DNA from: Peristeroidobacter soli
GTDB taxonomy: Bacteria; Pseudomonadota; Gammaproteobacteria; Steroidobacterales; Steroidobacteraceae
Assembly: GCF_004138485.1 (NCBI RefSeq)
Contig: NZ_RYEV01000005.1
Span: forward strand, 1,197,000 to 1,260,999
Reading direction: 5' to 3'
DNA: 64,000 bases
Of the stretch, positions 62,814 to 64,000 are shown piece by piece. A program made the position numbers and the translations under genes. The notes beneath the pieces are model-generated. The model was not told the DNA's origin. It worked only from the letters and a program-made list of their open reading frames with translations, and did not search any database. The number at the start of each line of letters is the position of its first letter. Within the stretch, counting starts at the first letter, position 1.

Positions 62814-64000
62814 ATGCGCTGCGCCGACGATTGGCACTCAGGGAATCTCTTGGCATTGGACAAGCAGTTTCGTGAAGACACCGAAGGATTGCGCGCCATC
62901 GCGGTCCTCTCGGTCGTCATCTTTCATTTTGGCGTGAAGACCCTGTCCGGAGGATTCGTCGGTGTCGACGTGTTCTTCGTGATCTCCGGCTATCTGATCA
63001 GCGGCTTGTTGCTCGCCGAATTGGAGCGCACCGGATCGATCGATCTGTGGCGCTTCTATGGTCGGCGCGCGCGCCGACTCCTGCCGGTGTCGTTGTTGGT
63101 CACCGTAGTCACGTTGGTGACGGCGTCGTTCTTGCTCGCGCCCGCCGAACAATTGTTTGCAACCAAGGGCGCGCTCGCCTCCTCGCTCTACGCCAGCAAT
63201 TTTTATTTCATGACGCTGCTGGCCGACTACTTCGCCCCCGAAAGCGCCTCGAATCCGTTTCTGCACACCTGGTCGCGGTCGGTCGAGGAACAGTTTTATC
63301 TGATCTGGCCCACGCTGTTGCTCATCGTGTGGCGCTGGCGACCGACAGTGCGCGTCATGGCCGGCACGATCGGTGCGCTCTCGGTGCTCTCCTTCGCGCT
63401 GTGCCTGTGGCTCAGCTATCGCAAACAAGATTGGGCGTTCTACGCCTCCCCCACCCGCGCCTGGGAATTCGGGATCGGCGCGCTGTGTGCCTTGAAGCCC
63501 GTGACGGACTGGGCACGTCGCTTCCGGGGTGCTGCGCTACTGGGATGGTTGGGCCTCGCCGGGTTGATCGCGACGTTCTTCGGGTTGACGGAGGAAGCGC
63601 GCTTCCCGGGTTGGATTGCGCTGGTGCCCGTCGCCGCGACGGCCGCAGTGCTCGTCAGTGGAGCAAGCGGCCAATCCGGGAGCCCGGCCACGCTCCTCAA
63701 ACTGCCCGTGATGCAATGGTTGGGCAAACACTCCTACTCGCTTTATCTGTGGCACTGGCCCATCGTGGTGTACGCGACGATCTTGAACGTCGAAGATCCG
63801 CTGCAGCGAATCTTCGTCTGCAGCGTGTTGACGCTGGCGTGTGCCGCCGCGGGATTCAAATTGCTGGAGCATCCTGTCCGGGCCAGCACGTGGCTCGCCG
63901 CGCGACCGATGCGTTCGGTCGGTCTCGGCGCGACGCTGACCATCGCAGGCGGCGTGATCGCCTTGGGCACCGGGCAGGCGGCGCTTCGTGCCTCATCGCA
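62814..64000 (+). CDS. Acyltransferase 3 family (OafA/YrhL type), partial at right edge
   Basis: The open frame runs off the window, about 395 codons seen. The N-terminus has the hallmark FREDTEGLRAIAVLSVVIFHFG followed by GGFVGVDVFFVISGYLISG and WRFYGRRARRLLP, then HTWSRSVEEQFYLIWP and HSYSLYLWHWPIV, all typical of OafA/YrhL-type membrane O-acyltransferases. About ten hydrophobic segments are visible; many relatives add a periplasmic SGNH domain, which would lie beyond the edge. They acylate O-antigen, peptidoglycan or other surface glycans. Start uncertain: ATG 62814, TTG 62850 (AGGGAA just ahead) and TTG 62856 are in frame. Confidence 0.9.
   Translation, partial: MRCADDWHSGNLLALDKQFREDTEGLRAIAVLSVVIFHFGVKTLSGGFVGVDVFFVISGYLISGLLLAELERTGSIDLWRFYGRRARRLLPVSLLVTVVTLVTASFLLAPAEQLFATKGALASSLYASNFYFMTLLADYFAPESASNPFLHTWSRSVEEQFYLIWPTLLLIVWRWRPTVRVMAGTIGALSVLSFALCLWLSYRKQDWAFYASPTRAWEFGIGALCALKPVTDWARRFRGAALLGWLGLAGLIATFFGLTEEARFPGWIALVPVAATAAVLVSGASGQSGSPATLLKLPVMQWLGKHSYSLYLWHWPIVVYATILNVEDPLQRIFVCSVLTLACAAAGFKLLEHPVRASTWLAARPMRSVGLGATLTIAGGVIALGTGQAALRASS

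Noticed and set aside
1..64000. tRNA or rRNA genes, CRISPR arrays, insertion sequences
   Set aside because: I saw no cloverleaf-like tRNA segments, no regularly spaced direct repeats and no transposase motifs; the repeated palindromes are operators, not CRISPR repeats.

Overview
The window is GC-rich proteobacterial DNA with tightly packed genes and long translationally coupled operons. It carries TonB-dependent receptors, a PvdH-type aminotransferase, a PvdE/SyrD-type exporter and Rieske oxygenases. This points to a soil or rhizosphere Gamma- or Betaproteobacterium; a Steroidobacter-like lineage is a guess from gene content only.

Region 1 (1-42352) is a nonribosomal peptide locus that I read as an amphiphilic peptide siderophore cluster. 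Five genes on the + strand (four NRPS genes and a SyrP-like Fe(II)/2-oxoglutarate hydroxylase) are joined by 4-bp start/stop overlaps. They encode nine elongation modules plus a thioesterase, and the first gene is cut by the left edge. Binding-pocket residues read by eye suggest Ser, Gly, Dab, Thr, N-Me-Asn, Asp, N-Me-X, beta-OH-His, X. The module after the hydroxylase starts with a condensation-like domain that has lost both catalytic histidines, as in the interface domains known to recruit beta-hydroxylases. Around the operon lie a siderophore-type TonB receptor with a perfect 9-1-9 Fur box, a diaminobutyrate aminotransferase (supply of Dab), a Tat-exported flavin amine oxidase and a cyclic-peptide exporter. 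Three of these genes are preceded by TAAAC-N16-CGT, the shape of PvdS/OrbS iron-starvation promoters.

Region 2 (42520-59442) looks like a catabolic island. It holds a D-2-hydroxyacid dehydrogenase, a class II aldolase, an esterase-SDR-MFS operon, an FMN alpha-hydroxyacid oxidase, a TIM-barrel isomerase, three Rieske oxygenases sharing one adrenodoxin-type ferredoxin and reductase, a MarR-family regulator, a second TonB receptor and a second SDR. Every intergenic control region here contains the palindrome ATCTTCC-NN-GGAAGAT (seven good copies and one degenerate). I see no copy elsewhere in the window. This defines a compact regulon, probably run by the MarR protein. The substrate is unknown; an aromatic or aryl-ether compound needing uptake, O-demethylation or hydroxylation and ester cleavage is the best inference.

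Region 3 (59443-64000) is unrelated: a probable frameshifted small HTH gene remnant, a small lipoprotein, a large repeat-containing surface lipoprotein and the N-terminal part of an OafA/YrhL-type acyltransferase that runs off the right edge.
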